A DNA stretch of 64,000 nucleotides from Micromonospora parva (GTDB lineage Bacteria; Actinomycetota; Actinomycetes; Mycobacteriales; Micromonosporaceae), in the NCBI RefSeq assembly GCF_000718515.1, contig NZ_JNZS01000006.1, positions 124,001 through 188,000 on the forward strand. Reading direction: 5' to 3'. The notes beneath the pieces are model-generated. The model was not told where the DNA came from, made no database searches, and worked only from the letters and a program-made list of their open reading frames with translations. Positions 31,886 to 39,922 of this stretch are shown one piece after another. Numbering within the stretch: the first letter of the stretch is position 1; each line of letters starts with the position of its first letter. The position numbers and the translations under genes were made by a program.

Positions 31886-32728
31886 TCAGGGACGACGAGG
31901 GCGGTGGGCGCGCTTCGCCACGAGCGCGGCCAGGAGCAGGGCGGCCAGGGCGGCCAGCAACACCGCCGGGCCGATCCGGTCGAGGGCGTCGGCCAGGGCT
32001 CGCTGGACCTGGGCGGCCACCCGGATGACCGGGTCGTGCAGCGCGTCGCGGCGACCGGCGGCCAGCCGTAGCTCGTACCAGCCGTACCAGGCGACGTAAC
32101 CGCCGGCGAGCAGCAGCACCAGGCCGCTGAGGCGGGGCACCAACGCCCCGGCGACGCGCAGCCGGGCCACCAGGCCGTCGCGCAGCAGCGCCACCCCGAG
32201 CGCGGCGACAGCGACCACCAGACCCATCCCGAGGGCGTACGCGCCGAACAGCGCCAACCCCTGACCGGTCGAGCCGGTCTGGAGGCTGGTCACCACGATG
32301 GCCAGGAACGGCGCGATGGCGCAGCCGAGCGACGCCAGCGCGTACGCCGCGCCGAACAGCGCCATCGACGGCCAGGACCGGGTCAGCCGGGGCGCCCGGG
32401 CGGACCAGCCGGGGGTCGGCAGCCGCCGACCGGCGAGCAACCAGCAGCCGACCACCACCAGCAGCACGCCGAGCGTCACTGTCAGCCACGGCAGCCGGGG
32501 CCGCAACCAGCCGGCCAGCGGCGCGAGCGCCAGGCCGAACGCGCCGAAGACCAGCACGTACCCCACTGTCAGCCCGGCCGCCGCGGTGAGCGCGCGGCCG
32601 ACCGCGCCGCGAGTGTCCGACGTCCCGGCGACCAACAGCGAGAGGTACGCGGGCAGCAACGCGAAGCCGCACGGGTTGACCGCGCCGAGCATGCCGGCGG
32701 TCAGCGCGAGCAGCAGTGTGCCGGTCAC
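31886..32728 (-). CDS. CcdA/DsbD-type thiol-disulfide membrane transporter
   Basis: 280 aa from GTG 32728. Six or more TM helices. TM1 carries AVNPCGFALLPAYLSLLVAG and TM4 carries LASLGCAIAPFLAIVV; these two Cys are the redox pair of CcdA/DsbD, which carries reducing power across the membrane from cytosolic thioredoxin. An extra C-terminal TM helix and a basic tail follow (LLAALAALLLAALVAKRAHRPRRP). Its start overlaps the stop of the TlpA-like gene by 4 bases (GTGA), so the pair delivers electrons to an extracytoplasmic thioredoxin. Confidence 0.88.
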   Translation of the reverse strand: MTGTLLLALTAGMLGAVNPCGFALLPAYLSLLVAGTSDTRGAVGRALTAAAGLTVGYVLVFGAFGLALAPLAGWLRPRLPWLTVTLGVLLVVVGCWLLAGRRLPTPGWSARAPRLTRSWPSMALFGAAYALASLGCAIAPFLAIVVTSLQTGSTGQGLALFGAYALGMGLVVAVAALGVALLRDGLVARLRVAGALVPRLSGLVLLLAGGYVAWYGWYELRLAAGRRDALHDPVIRVAAQVQRALADALDRIGPAVLLAALAALLLAALVAKRAHRPRRP

Positions 32729-33405
32729 GCCCCGGCCAGTGCGGCGACCCTGGCGGTGAGCGCCTCACCGTCCAGGAATCCCTGGTGGACGACCGTGCCG
32801 CTGCGGTCGATGACCACGAAGATGCTCTGCTCGGTCACCTTGAACCGCTTCCAGAGCACTCCCTTGCTGTCCTCGATCTGCGGTGTGCCGTCGAGCTCGA
32901 ACTCGGTGACGAACTCCTTCATGGCTTTCCGTTCACCCAGCCCGGCCACGCCGACGATCGGCACGGTGTCCCGGTACTTCGGGGCGATCTCGGCCACCGT
33001 CCAGGCCTGACTGGCGCAGGTGGCGCACCACGGCGCCCAGAACCACAGCACCACCGGTCTGCCGGCGAGCTGCGCCGCGTCGAACGCGGCCCCGCCGAGG
33101 GTCGTCCCGGTGAAGCGCAGCACGTCCGGGACCTGCACCGGAGCGGCCTGCGGTCCGCCGGTGGGCGAGGCGGTCGGCGAGGGCGGTGTCGCGGTCGGCG
33201 CGGCACCGGGCGGGGCCGATCCGGCGGCGGTGGGTCCGCCCGGCGCGGTGCCGGTGCAGGCGGCGACGCCGAGCAGGGCCACCACGAGTGCCCCAGCGGT
33301 GGCACCACGGCGTAGCTGTCCGGCCGCTGCCCAGCGGCTCAGCTGCCCGGCCGCTGCCCAGCGGCTCAGCTGCCCGGCCGCCGTCCACCTCCTGCTGATC
33401 CGCAT
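32725..33405 (-). CDS. TlpA/redoxin-family extracytoplasmic thioredoxin (lipoprotein-like)
   Basis: 226 aa from ATG 33405 (GGAGGA upstream). The N-terminus has three near-identical blocks (AAGQLSRW, AAGQLSRW, AAGQLRRG) before a hydrophobic segment ending in VAAC (Cys about 50), a probable lipobox. A Pro/Thr/Ala linker follows, then the thioredoxin domain with WFWAPWCATC and VVIDRSGTVV. It reduces disulfides outside the membrane and would be recharged by the coupled CcdA-like protein. 52 bases separate it from the upstream flavoprotein gene, so all four genes are probably one operon. Confidence 0.88.
   Translation of the reverse strand: MRISRRWTAAGQLSRWAAAGQLSRWAAAGQLRRGATAGALVVALLGVAACTGTAPGGPTAAGSAPPGAAPTATPPSPTASPTGGPQAAPVQVPDVLRFTGTTLGGAAFDAAQLAGRPVVLWFWAPWCATCASQAWTVAEIAPKYRDTVPIVGVAGLGERKAMKEFVTEFELDGTPQIEDSKGVLWKRFKVTEQSIFVVIDRSGTVVHQGFLDGEALTARVAALAGA
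33321..33374. repeat. 27-bp direct repeat (two copies) inside the TlpA-like gene
   Basis: Two exact copies of a 27-bp unit (33321-33347 and 33348-33374, starting CGGCCGCTGCCCAGCGG), with a decayed third copy towards 33310. 27 bp equals 9 codons, so copy-number change keeps the frame. Confidence 0.9.
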
Positions 33406-33457
33406 CCGTTCCTCCGTCTCCGGTCCGGAAGGGACCCTTGCTGGACCTGAGGCCTAC

Positions 33458-34924
33458 CTACTCGGCCTTGGCGAGTCGGAGGGCCAACTCGGGGCAGACC
33501 TTGACCGCCTTCAGCGCCCCCTCCCGCAGCCAGGTCGGCACGGGGGTGGCCGGGAAGGCGGGATATCCGTTCGCGTCGAGGCGGATGAAGTCCGGGACGA
33601 CGTGCGCGCACAGGCCGTGCCCGTCACAGCGCGACCAGTCCAGGGTGAGCTTCTGCGGGTTCGCGTCGGGTGCGCCCGGCAGCCCCATCACGCCCGTGAC
33701 CCGCCGGCCGCAGCCGTCGCCGGTGCTGTGCAGTCGCAGGTCCTCGGCGAAGACCTCGATCGCGGAGAGCGCGAACCGGGCGGTGCCGTCGGGGTGGCTG
33801 CACGCGCCCCGGCCCTTCACCTCGCCGGCCGCGGCCCGCACCACGTCGGCCGGTTGGCTGCCGGCGACGGCCAGGTCCACCGCGCGGGCCAGGTCCGGCA
33901 GGCCCATCTTGCACGGTCCGCACTGCCCGGCGGACTCACCGGCCAGGTAACGCACCACCTGGGCGGCCTCCCCGAGCGGGCAGGTGTCGACACCGAGCGG
34001 GACGATGATGCCCGCGCCGAGCGTGCCGCCGACCGCCGCCAGGCCCTTGCGGGAGACCTCGGCCTTCTCCGCCGCCTCCGGGGTGATCCACTTGCCGTGG
34101 TAGCCGCCCATCAGGATGCCCTGGACGTCCGGCACCTCGCACAGGTCGAGGACGTCGCGCAGCGGCATGCCGGCGGTGCACTCCACAACGGCCGGTCGGC
34201 CGGCCGCCCCGGTCACGGTGAGCAGCACGGTGCCCGGCTCGTCGTCGGTACCGAGCGCCGCGTACTCGTACGGGCCCAGTCGGGCGCCGACGGCGAGCTG
34301 GGCGTACGTCTCGGCGTTGGACAGCAGGGTGGGCAGGCCGCTGACCCCGGAGTCGCTGGAGCGCTTCTTGGTGCCCGGCGGGATGTGCGGCAGCCCGTTG
34401 ATCCCGTTGACAAGTGCGCCGCCCTCGCCGGAGATGAACCGGTGCGGCACTGTGACGATCGTTGTCTGCACCGGCATCCGGCGCTCGTCGAGGGCGTCCA
34501 TCAGCGAGTCCCGGCCGACCCCGTCGTCTGCCACGCCGATCACGATCTCGTCGGCGTCCAGGGCGTACGCGGCCAGCGCCGCGCCGTCCAGGATCAGGTG
34601 CGGGGCGCGGGTCAGCAGCACCTTGTCCTTCCAGCTGGCCGGCTCCCCCTCGGTGGCGTTGACCACCACCACGGCGGCGAGGTCCTGCCGCTCGCAGGAC
34701 TCCAGCACCGCGCGCAGTTTGCGGGCGAACGGGAACCCTGCCCCGCCCTTGCCCTTGAGTTGCATGCCCTCGGCGAGCCGGAGCAGTTGCGCCGGCTCCA
34801 TCGGGCCGATCGGTCCGTGCACCTCCTCGTGCGCGATCAGGTCGAGTCGGCCGTACTCGGCGAAGCCGGCGGTGAGCCGGGGCTCGCCCACACAGGCGAC
34901 CGGTGGCACGGCGGTGCGCATCAT
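33458..34924 (-). CDS. NuoF-like FMN/Fe-S flavoprotein with C-terminal ferredoxin domain
   Basis: 488 aa. NuoF-like core: GKGGAGFPFARKLRAVLE (FMN loop), NATEGEPASWKDKVLL (NADH/FMN), GEGGALVNGINGLPHIPP. The Fe-S segment reads ESAGQCGPCKMG and later GACSHPDG; the first cysteine of the usual ESCG.C.PC motif is Ala. The C-terminal 65 residues are a ferredoxin with CDGHGLC and VCPELAL, the spacing of a [3Fe-4S] protein. It probably passes electrons from a soluble donor to the ferric-reductase-like membrane protein, whose stop overlaps this start by 4 bases. Confidence 0.87.
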   Translation of the reverse strand: MMRTAVPPVACVGEPRLTAGFAEYGRLDLIAHEEVHGPIGPMEPAQLLRLAEGMQLKGKGGAGFPFARKLRAVLESCERQDLAAVVVVNATEGEPASWKDKVLLTRAPHLILDGAALAAYALDADEIVIGVADDGVGRDSLMDALDERRMPVQTTIVTVPHRFISGEGGALVNGINGLPHIPPGTKKRSSDSGVSGLPTLLSNAETYAQLAVGARLGPYEYAALGTDDEPGTVLLTVTGAAGRPAVVECTAGMPLRDVLDLCEVPDVQGILMGGYHGKWITPEAAEKAEVSRKGLAAVGGTLGAGIIVPLGVDTCPLGEAAQVVRYLAGESAGQCGPCKMGLPDLARAVDLAVAGSQPADVVRAAAGEVKGRGACSHPDGTARFALSAIEVFAEDLRLHSTGDGCGRRVTGVMGLPGAPDANPQKLTLDWSRCDGHGLCAHVVPDFIRLDANGYPAFPATPVPTWLREGALKAVKVCPELALRLAKAE

Positions 34925-36528
34925 TTCGCCTCACCCCGCAGCCCGGCCCAGTACGCCCCGTCCACCGCGTCGGCGCTGGCCTTGCGCCGCTTGGACCGGC
35001 CCTCGCCGGCTGCCCGCTTGGCCCGCCGTGACGCCAGGTCGACAAGGGTGGGGGTGTCGTCGACGGGCACCTCGTCCGGCACGTACCGGGCCGGCGGACG
35101 CCAGTAGTCCGGCTCCTCGGGCAGGTCGTCCTCGGCGCTGTGCCGGCCGCTGCCGCTGCGCGGCGCCGACGAGATCGGGCTGCTGGAGATCGGGCCGGCC
35201 GAGATCGGCTCGACGGAGACCGGGCCGGCGGAGATGGGCTCGTCGGCCTGCCACCGGCGTGGACTGTCCCACGGCTCCTCGGCCTCGTCGAGGGTCGGCC
35301 GCGGCGGCGCCGAGTAGCGGCTGCCGTCGTCCTCGCTGCGGGACCGGCGACGGGACCGCTCGGCGGCCGGCTCGTCGACGCGCCGCCGGCCGGCCGGTGC
35401 CACCTCGTCGCGGGTACGCGAGGCGCGCCGCCGGGTCACCGGCTCGGCCTCCTCCTCGTCGCGTCGACGGATGTCGGTCTCGTCCACGCTGCGGCGGGTC
35501 GACCGGCGGGTCGTCGGCTCCTCCTCGGCGCGCCGGCCGCGCGAGGACCGTTCGGTGTCGCGGTAGGCCGCCGGCTCCTCCTCCCGTCGGCGTCGGCTGG
35601 GCCGGGTCGGTTCGACGAGCGAGCCGGGCTCGGGCACCACCGGGACGGTGAACCGTTCCGGGTCGCGGCGGGCGGGCGGGGCGGTCCAGGTGGCGGTGGC
35701 GGTGTCCGCCCAGGCGGGACGCTTGTCGGTGGCCTTCGGGCGCCGACCCAACCCGGCCAGCAGCGATCGGGCGGTCTTCGCCTCTTCAGCCCGGCCGACC
35801 ATCACCGCGTTGCGCACCGCTGCCTGGTGCTGCTCGCGGCTGCGCCGACCGATGGTGACCGAGAACCGCACCAGCAGGGCCAGCACCACCAGCAAGACGC
35901 AGCCCAGGTAGCTGAACATCACCCAGGGCGCTGCGGCCCGACCGGCGTTGAGGCCGTGCAGGATGGCGAAGGGCCAGGCCAGGTACGCGGTCGAGTGCAG
36001 CGCGCGCCAGAGCCACCTCGGACCGACGCCCGCGAAGCGGGCGCGGATGATGCCGGTCCAGATCACGCTGACCATCAGCAGCGCGGCGACGGTGCCGAGC
36101 CCGACGTAGAAACCCCCGCCGCCGACGAACGGCACCAGCGCGTCGGTCGCCGCCGCCCGCCCCGTGCCGATCTTGGTGAGGACGTGGAAGCCGAGCCCGG
36201 CCACCCCCAGCACACCGGTGGCCCGGTGCGCCGACTGCATCAGCACCCGGTGCGGGATACGCAGCACCAGCCGGTCGGTGGCGAGCAGACCGAGCATGAC
36301 GGTGAGACTCAACGACACCAGGGAGACCACCCCGGCGAAGAACTCGGTGAAGAAGAAGCCGTACGCGTACGCCGTCTGACCGGTGCCGGTCAGCATGATC
36401 GCCGCCCAGAGCGCGGCGAGCACCGAAGCGATCAGCAAGGCGCTCGCCGACCGGGACGGGGTGCGCACCCCCCGACTGCTGGCGGTGGTCCGGATCGTCG
36501 CCTTCTTGTCCTGCTGTGCCCGGGCCAT
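34921..36528 (-). CDS. ferric-reductase-like transmembrane cytochrome with a long charged tail
   Basis: 535 aa from ATG 36528 (GAGGAG upstream). Six TM helices in residues about 28-250; paired His in HRVLMQSAHRATG, LGFHVLTKIG, RALHSTAYLAW and ILHGLNAG are placed to bind b-type haems, as in ferric-reductase/NADPH-oxidase-like domains. There is no FAD/NAD domain; that role is probably supplied by the next gene. Residues about 260-535 are a disordered, Arg/Glu-rich cytosolic tail with repeats such as EPISAGP. The upstream in-frame extension lacks a ribosome site and is rejected. It is the first gene of the redox operon. Confidence 0.82.
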   Translation of the reverse strand: MARAQQDKKATIRTTASSRGVRTPSRSASALLIASVLAALWAAIMLTGTGQTAYAYGFFFTEFFAGVVSLVSLSLTVMLGLLATDRLVLRIPHRVLMQSAHRATGVLGVAGLGFHVLTKIGTGRAAATDALVPFVGGGGFYVGLGTVAALLMVSVIWTGIIRARFAGVGPRWLWRALHSTAYLAWPFAILHGLNAGRAAAPWVMFSYLGCVLLVVLALLVRFSVTIGRRSREQHQAAVRNAVMVGRAEEAKTARSLLAGLGRRPKATDKRPAWADTATATWTAPPARRDPERFTVPVVPEPGSLVEPTRPSRRRREEEPAAYRDTERSSRGRRAEEEPTTRRSTRRSVDETDIRRRDEEEAEPVTRRRASRTRDEVAPAGRRRVDEPAAERSRRRSRSEDDGSRYSAPPRPTLDEAEEPWDSPRRWQADEPISAGPVSVEPISAGPISSSPISSAPRSGSGRHSAEDDLPEEPDYWRPPARYVPDEVPVDDTPTLVDLASRRAKRAAGEGRSKRRKASADAVDGAYWAGLRGEAK

Positions 36529-36716
36529 CTGCTCCTCGATCGTCTCGCGGCGGCGTACCACCGGCCGACCCCTGCTCCCCCATCCAGTACGGACCGGCGG
36601 GGCGCGCGGATCACCCGCCGCGAAAAATTTCTGGGCCGAGATCGAACCGAGGGGCACGGCCGTGCGTTGCACCCCGCTCCCACCCACCAGATCGGACAGT
36701 GACGAACGTGCATGCA

Positions 36717-36746
36717 TTGACACTCCGTGCAACACGCTTGTAACCT
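36717..36746 (+). promoter_or_regulatory. promoter of the alpha-amylase gene
   Basis: TTGACA at 36717-36722 is a consensus -35; TAACCT at 36741-36746 is 18 bases downstream. GTTGC (36767-36771) and GCAAC (36781-36785) form an inverted repeat downstream, and TTTCAGC occurs twice at about 36746-36762; either could be an operator. The remaining spacer, 36529-36716, shows nothing else clear. Confidence 0.6.
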
Positions 36747-36840
36747 TTCAGCAAATTTCAGCCCGAGTTGCAAGATTCCGGCAACCGGGCGTTCCCCCAC
36801 CGCACCACCACCCCCGCTCCCGCTCCCGTCAGGAGTCCCC

Positions 36841-38286
36841 ATGCACCGACGTCGACGCGGCTCGGCGCTCCTCGCCCTCGGCCTGATCGCCAGCCTGCTC
36901 GTCCCCACCACAGTGACGGCACCCCCGGCCGTCGCCGCCCCGTCCGGCGGCAAGAAGGTCATCGTCCAGCTCTTCGAGTGGAACTGGCCCTCGGTGGCCA
37001 ACGAGTGCCAGAACACCCTCGGCCCGAAGGGCTACGGCTACGTGCAGGTCTCACCCCCGCAGGAGCACGTGCGGGGCAACCAGTGGTGGCTGGCGTACCA
37101 GCCGGTCAGCTACCGGATCGAGTCCCGCAAGGGCACCCGGGCCCAGTTCCAGTCGATGGTGAACACCTGCCACGCGGCCGGGGTCAAGGTGATCGTCGAC
37201 GCGGTGGTCAACCACATGTCCGGTCAGGACAACGGCGGCACCGGCTGGGCCGGCTCGTCCTACTCGCACTACGACTACCCGGGCATCTACCAGACCCAGG
37301 ACTTCCACCACTGCGGGCGCAACGGCGGCGACGACATCGCCAACTACAACGACCGGTACGAGGTGCAGAACTGCGAGCTGGTCAACCTCTCGGACCTGAA
37401 GACCGAGTCGGACTACGTCCGCACGAAGATCGCCTCGTACCTCAACGACCTGCTCTCCCTCGGCGTCGACGGCTTCCGGATGGACGCCAGCAAGCACATG
37501 CCGGCCGCCGACATCGCCGCGATCAGGGGCAAGCTGTCCCGCTCCGCGTACATCGTGCAGGAGGTCATCTACGGTGCCGGCGAGCCGGTCCAGCCGACCG
37601 AGTACACCGGCAACGGTGACGTGCACGAGTTCCGCTACGGCAAGGACCTGGCCCGGGTGTTCCGCTCCGAGCGGTTGGCGTACCTGCGCAACTTCGGCGA
37701 GGGCTGGGGGCACCTGCCCACCGGCCCGGCGTCGGTGTTCGTCGACAACCACGACACCCAGCGCGACTCCGGCGGAGTGTTGACCTACAAGGACCGCGGG
37801 ATCTACGCCCTGGCGAACGCCTTCATGCTGGCCTGGCCGTACGGCTCCCCCACCGTCATGTCCAGCTACACCTTCAGCAGCCGCGACGCCGGCCCGCCGT
37901 CGGACGGGGCCAACAAGACACTCAACACCACCTGCTACTCCGGCTGGGAGTGCGAGCACCGTTGGCCGGTGATCGCCAACATGGTCGGCTTCCGCAACGC
38001 CACCGAGGGCGCCGGGGTGGCCAACTGGTACGACAACGGCAACAACCACATCGCGTTCAGCCGCAGTGGCAAGGGCTTCATCACCGTCAACGACGAGGAC
38101 GCCGCGGTGAACGGTCGCTCGTACTACACGGGGTTGCCCGCCGGCCGGTACTGCGACGTCATCCACGGCACGTACGCGGGCGGCACGTGCAGCGGACCAG
38201 TGATCACGGTGGACGGTAACGGCTGGTTCGCGGCCAACGTGCCCGCGCACGACGCCGTGGCCATCCACATCGGCGCACGAATCTGA
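36841..38286 (+). CDS. secreted alpha-amylase (GH13)
   Basis: 481 aa from ATG 36841 (AGGAG 5 bases upstream). Signal peptide to about residue 32 (PPAVAAPSGG). GH13 barrel: VSPPQEH, DAVVNHM (region I), GFRMDASKHM (region II, nucleophile Asp), VQEVIYG (region III, acid Glu), FVDNHDTQRDSG (region IV, Asp). The order and the DNHDTQR loop match the animal-type, chloride-dependent amylases common in actinomycetes. There is no C-terminal starch-binding module. Cleaves alpha-1,4-glucan bonds outside the cell. A consensus-like promoter precedes it and a hairpin follows. Confidence 0.93.
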   Translation: MHRRRRGSALLALGLIASLLVPTTVTAPPAVAAPSGGKKVIVQLFEWNWPSVANECQNTLGPKGYGYVQVSPPQEHVRGNQWWLAYQPVSYRIESRKGTRAQFQSMVNTCHAAGVKVIVDAVVNHMSGQDNGGTGWAGSSYSHYDYPGIYQTQDFHHCGRNGGDDIANYNDRYEVQNCELVNLSDLKTESDYVRTKIASYLNDLLSLGVDGFRMDASKHMPAADIAAIRGKLSRSAYIVQEVIYGAGEPVQPTEYTGNGDVHEFRYGKDLARVFRSERLAYLRNFGEGWGHLPTGPASVFVDNHDTQRDSGGVLTYKDRGIYALANAFMLAWPYGSPTVMSSYTFSSRDAGPPSDGANKTLNTTCYSGWECEHRWPVIANMVGFRNATEGAGVANWYDNGNNHIAFSRSGKGFITVNDEDAAVNGRSYYTGLPAGRYCDVIHGTYAGGTCSGPVITVDGNGWFAANVPAHDAVAIHIGARI

Positions 38287-38292
38287 TTCGGT

Positions 38293-38335
38293 CGGGGCCT
38301 CCGGGCGGCGGATTTCGCCGAACCGGGGGCCCCGG
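38293..38335 (+). terminator. alpha-amylase terminator
   Basis: CGGGGCCTCCGG pairs with CCGGGGGCCCCG (one G-T pair), with an inner CGGCG/CGCCG stem around GATTT. Confidence 0.8.
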
Positions 38336-38361
38336 CGCAATCGCCACCATAGAGTGATTTC

Positions 38362-39273
38362 GTGTCGTTTGACCGAAAGACTCCGTCCCGCCGTCGCGGC
38401 GTCTGGGTGACCGCCGCCATCGGCGTACCCGCGCTGCTGGTGACCGCGCTGCTGGTCGGCCAGGCCCTCACCCCCAGCTCGACGGCCCCCGACGACAGCA
38501 GCGTGGTGGTGGCCGACCCGACCCCGAGCAGTGTGGAGCAGAGCCCGGACGAGTCGGTCCCCCCGGCCGCGCCCGCCCCGGACGGGCTGCCGGTGGTCGA
38601 CTACGACCCCGCACCCGGCGGGTTCCCCACCGATCCGGCCACCATGGACGTCACGCCGCTGACCGACGGCGCGCACCCGACCAGACGGATCGCCGCGTAC
38701 GACGCCCCCGGTGGTCGTCCGCGCGCCTTTCTCGAACCGGCGATCCGCGGTGTGGAGCTGACCATGCCGATCGCCCAGCGGCGGGCCGGCTGGACCGCCG
38801 TCCTGCTGCCCTCGGCCAACCGGCGGCTCGCCTGGCTGCCACCCGGCGGCTTCGAGACGGTGCCGCTGCGCGACCAGATCGTCGTCGAACGCAAGGCGCA
38901 CCGGCTCACCTGGTACCGGGCCGGCAAGGCGGTGCGTTCCTGGGAGGTCAGCCTCGGCCAGTCCGGCCAGGAGACTCCACTCGGGCGGACCTTCATCCTG
39001 GGCCGCACCCCACCGCCGGAGTCGGTCTACGGCGGGGTGGACATCTACGCCCTCGGTTCGGTGCCGGACGATCCGGAGTCGGTGCCGGACGGGCTGCGCG
39101 GCGCGCACATCGGCGTGCACACCTGGCACAACGACGACGAGCTGGGCGAGAACACCACGAACGGCTGCATCCGGCTGACCCGCTCCGGGCAGCGGGAGCT
39201 GCTCGCCGAGGTCCGCCCCGGCAGCAGCGTGGTGGTGGTCGACCAACTGGCCGCTCCGCCGCCGACCGCCTGA
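38362..39273 (+). CDS. L,D-transpeptidase (YkuD domain)
   Basis: 303 aa from GTG 38362. N-terminal basic segment and one TM/signal anchor (VTAAIGVPALLVTALLVGQAL, about 16-36), an acidic Pro/Ser linker, then the YkuD domain: IVVERKAHRLTWYRAGKAV and the catalytic HIGVHTWHNDDELGENTTNGCIRL, read as HIGVHTWHND then TTNGCIRL, with the nucleophile Cys at about residue 269. It would form 3-3 peptidoglycan cross-links or attach proteins outside the membrane. The ribosome site is weak (GAGTGA). Confidence 0.88.
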   Translation: MSFDRKTPSRRRGVWVTAAIGVPALLVTALLVGQALTPSSTAPDDSSVVVADPTPSSVEQSPDESVPPAAPAPDGLPVVDYDPAPGGFPTDPATMDVTPLTDGAHPTRRIAAYDAPGGRPRAFLEPAIRGVELTMPIAQRRAGWTAVLLPSANRRLAWLPPGGFETVPLRDQIVVERKAHRLTWYRAGKAVRSWEVSLGQSGQETPLGRTFILGRTPPPESVYGGVDIYALGSVPDDPESVPDGLRGAHIGVHTWHNDDELGENTTNGCIRLTRSGQRELLAEVRPGSSVVVVDQLAAPPPTA

Positions 39274-39289
39274 GCGCCGGCACAGCCGG

Positions 39290-39922
39290 TCACTCGCCGA
39301 GCAGCCAGCCGTTCCGCTCGGCGACCCGGATCGCGTCGGCCCGGTTGCGGGCACCGGTCTTGCCGATCGCCGCCGACAGGTGGTTGCGGACCGTCCCCTC
39401 GGACAGGTGCAGAGCCCGGGCCAGGTCGGCGACGGTGCCGCCGCCCCGAGCGGTCCGCAGCACCTCGGTCTCCCGCTCGGTCAGTGGGCTCGCGCCGGTG
39501 GCCAGGGTCTCCGCGGCCAGCGTCGGGTCGACCACCCGCAGGCCCGCGTGCACCCGACGGACCGCGTCGGCGAGCTGCCGGGCCGGGGTGTCCTTGACCA
39601 CGAACCCGCTCGCACCGGCCTCCATCGCCCGACGCAGGTAGCCGGGTCGACCGAAGGTGGTCACCACCAGCACCCGGCAGGTCGGCAGCGCCACCCGCAA
39701 CGCCGAGGTGGCGGCGATCCCGTCCAGGCCGGGCATCTCCACGTCCAGCAGGGCGACGTCCGGGGCGCTGCGTCGCGCCTCGGGCACCACCTCGTCGCCC
39801 CGACCGACCTCGGCGACCACTGTCAGGTCCTCCTCCAGCGAGAGCAGGGCGGCCAGCGCACCCCGGACCAGCGCCTGGTCGTCGGCGAGCAACAGCCGGA
39901 TCGGCGTCGAACCGCCGCTCAC
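39290..39922 (-). CDS. NarL/DesR-type response regulator
   Basis: 210 aa. Receiver domain: acidic pocket LLADDQ, phospho-acceptor Asp60 in ALLDVEMPG, Thr in VVTTFG, Lys in FVVKDTPA. C-terminal LuxR HTH: LTERETEVLRTARGG, LARALHLSEGTVRNHLSAAI. The start overlaps the kinase stop by 4 bases. Likely regulates the ABC transporter genes at the head of the same operon. Confidence 0.92.
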   Translation of the reverse strand: MSGGSTPIRLLLADDQALVRGALAALLSLEEDLTVVAEVGRGDEVVPEARRSAPDVALLDVEMPGLDGIAATSALRVALPTCRVLVVTTFGRPGYLRRAMEAGASGFVVKDTPARQLADAVRRVHAGLRVVDPTLAAETLATGASPLTERETEVLRTARGGGTVADLARALHLSEGTVRNHLSAAIGKTGARNRADAIRVAERNGWLLGE

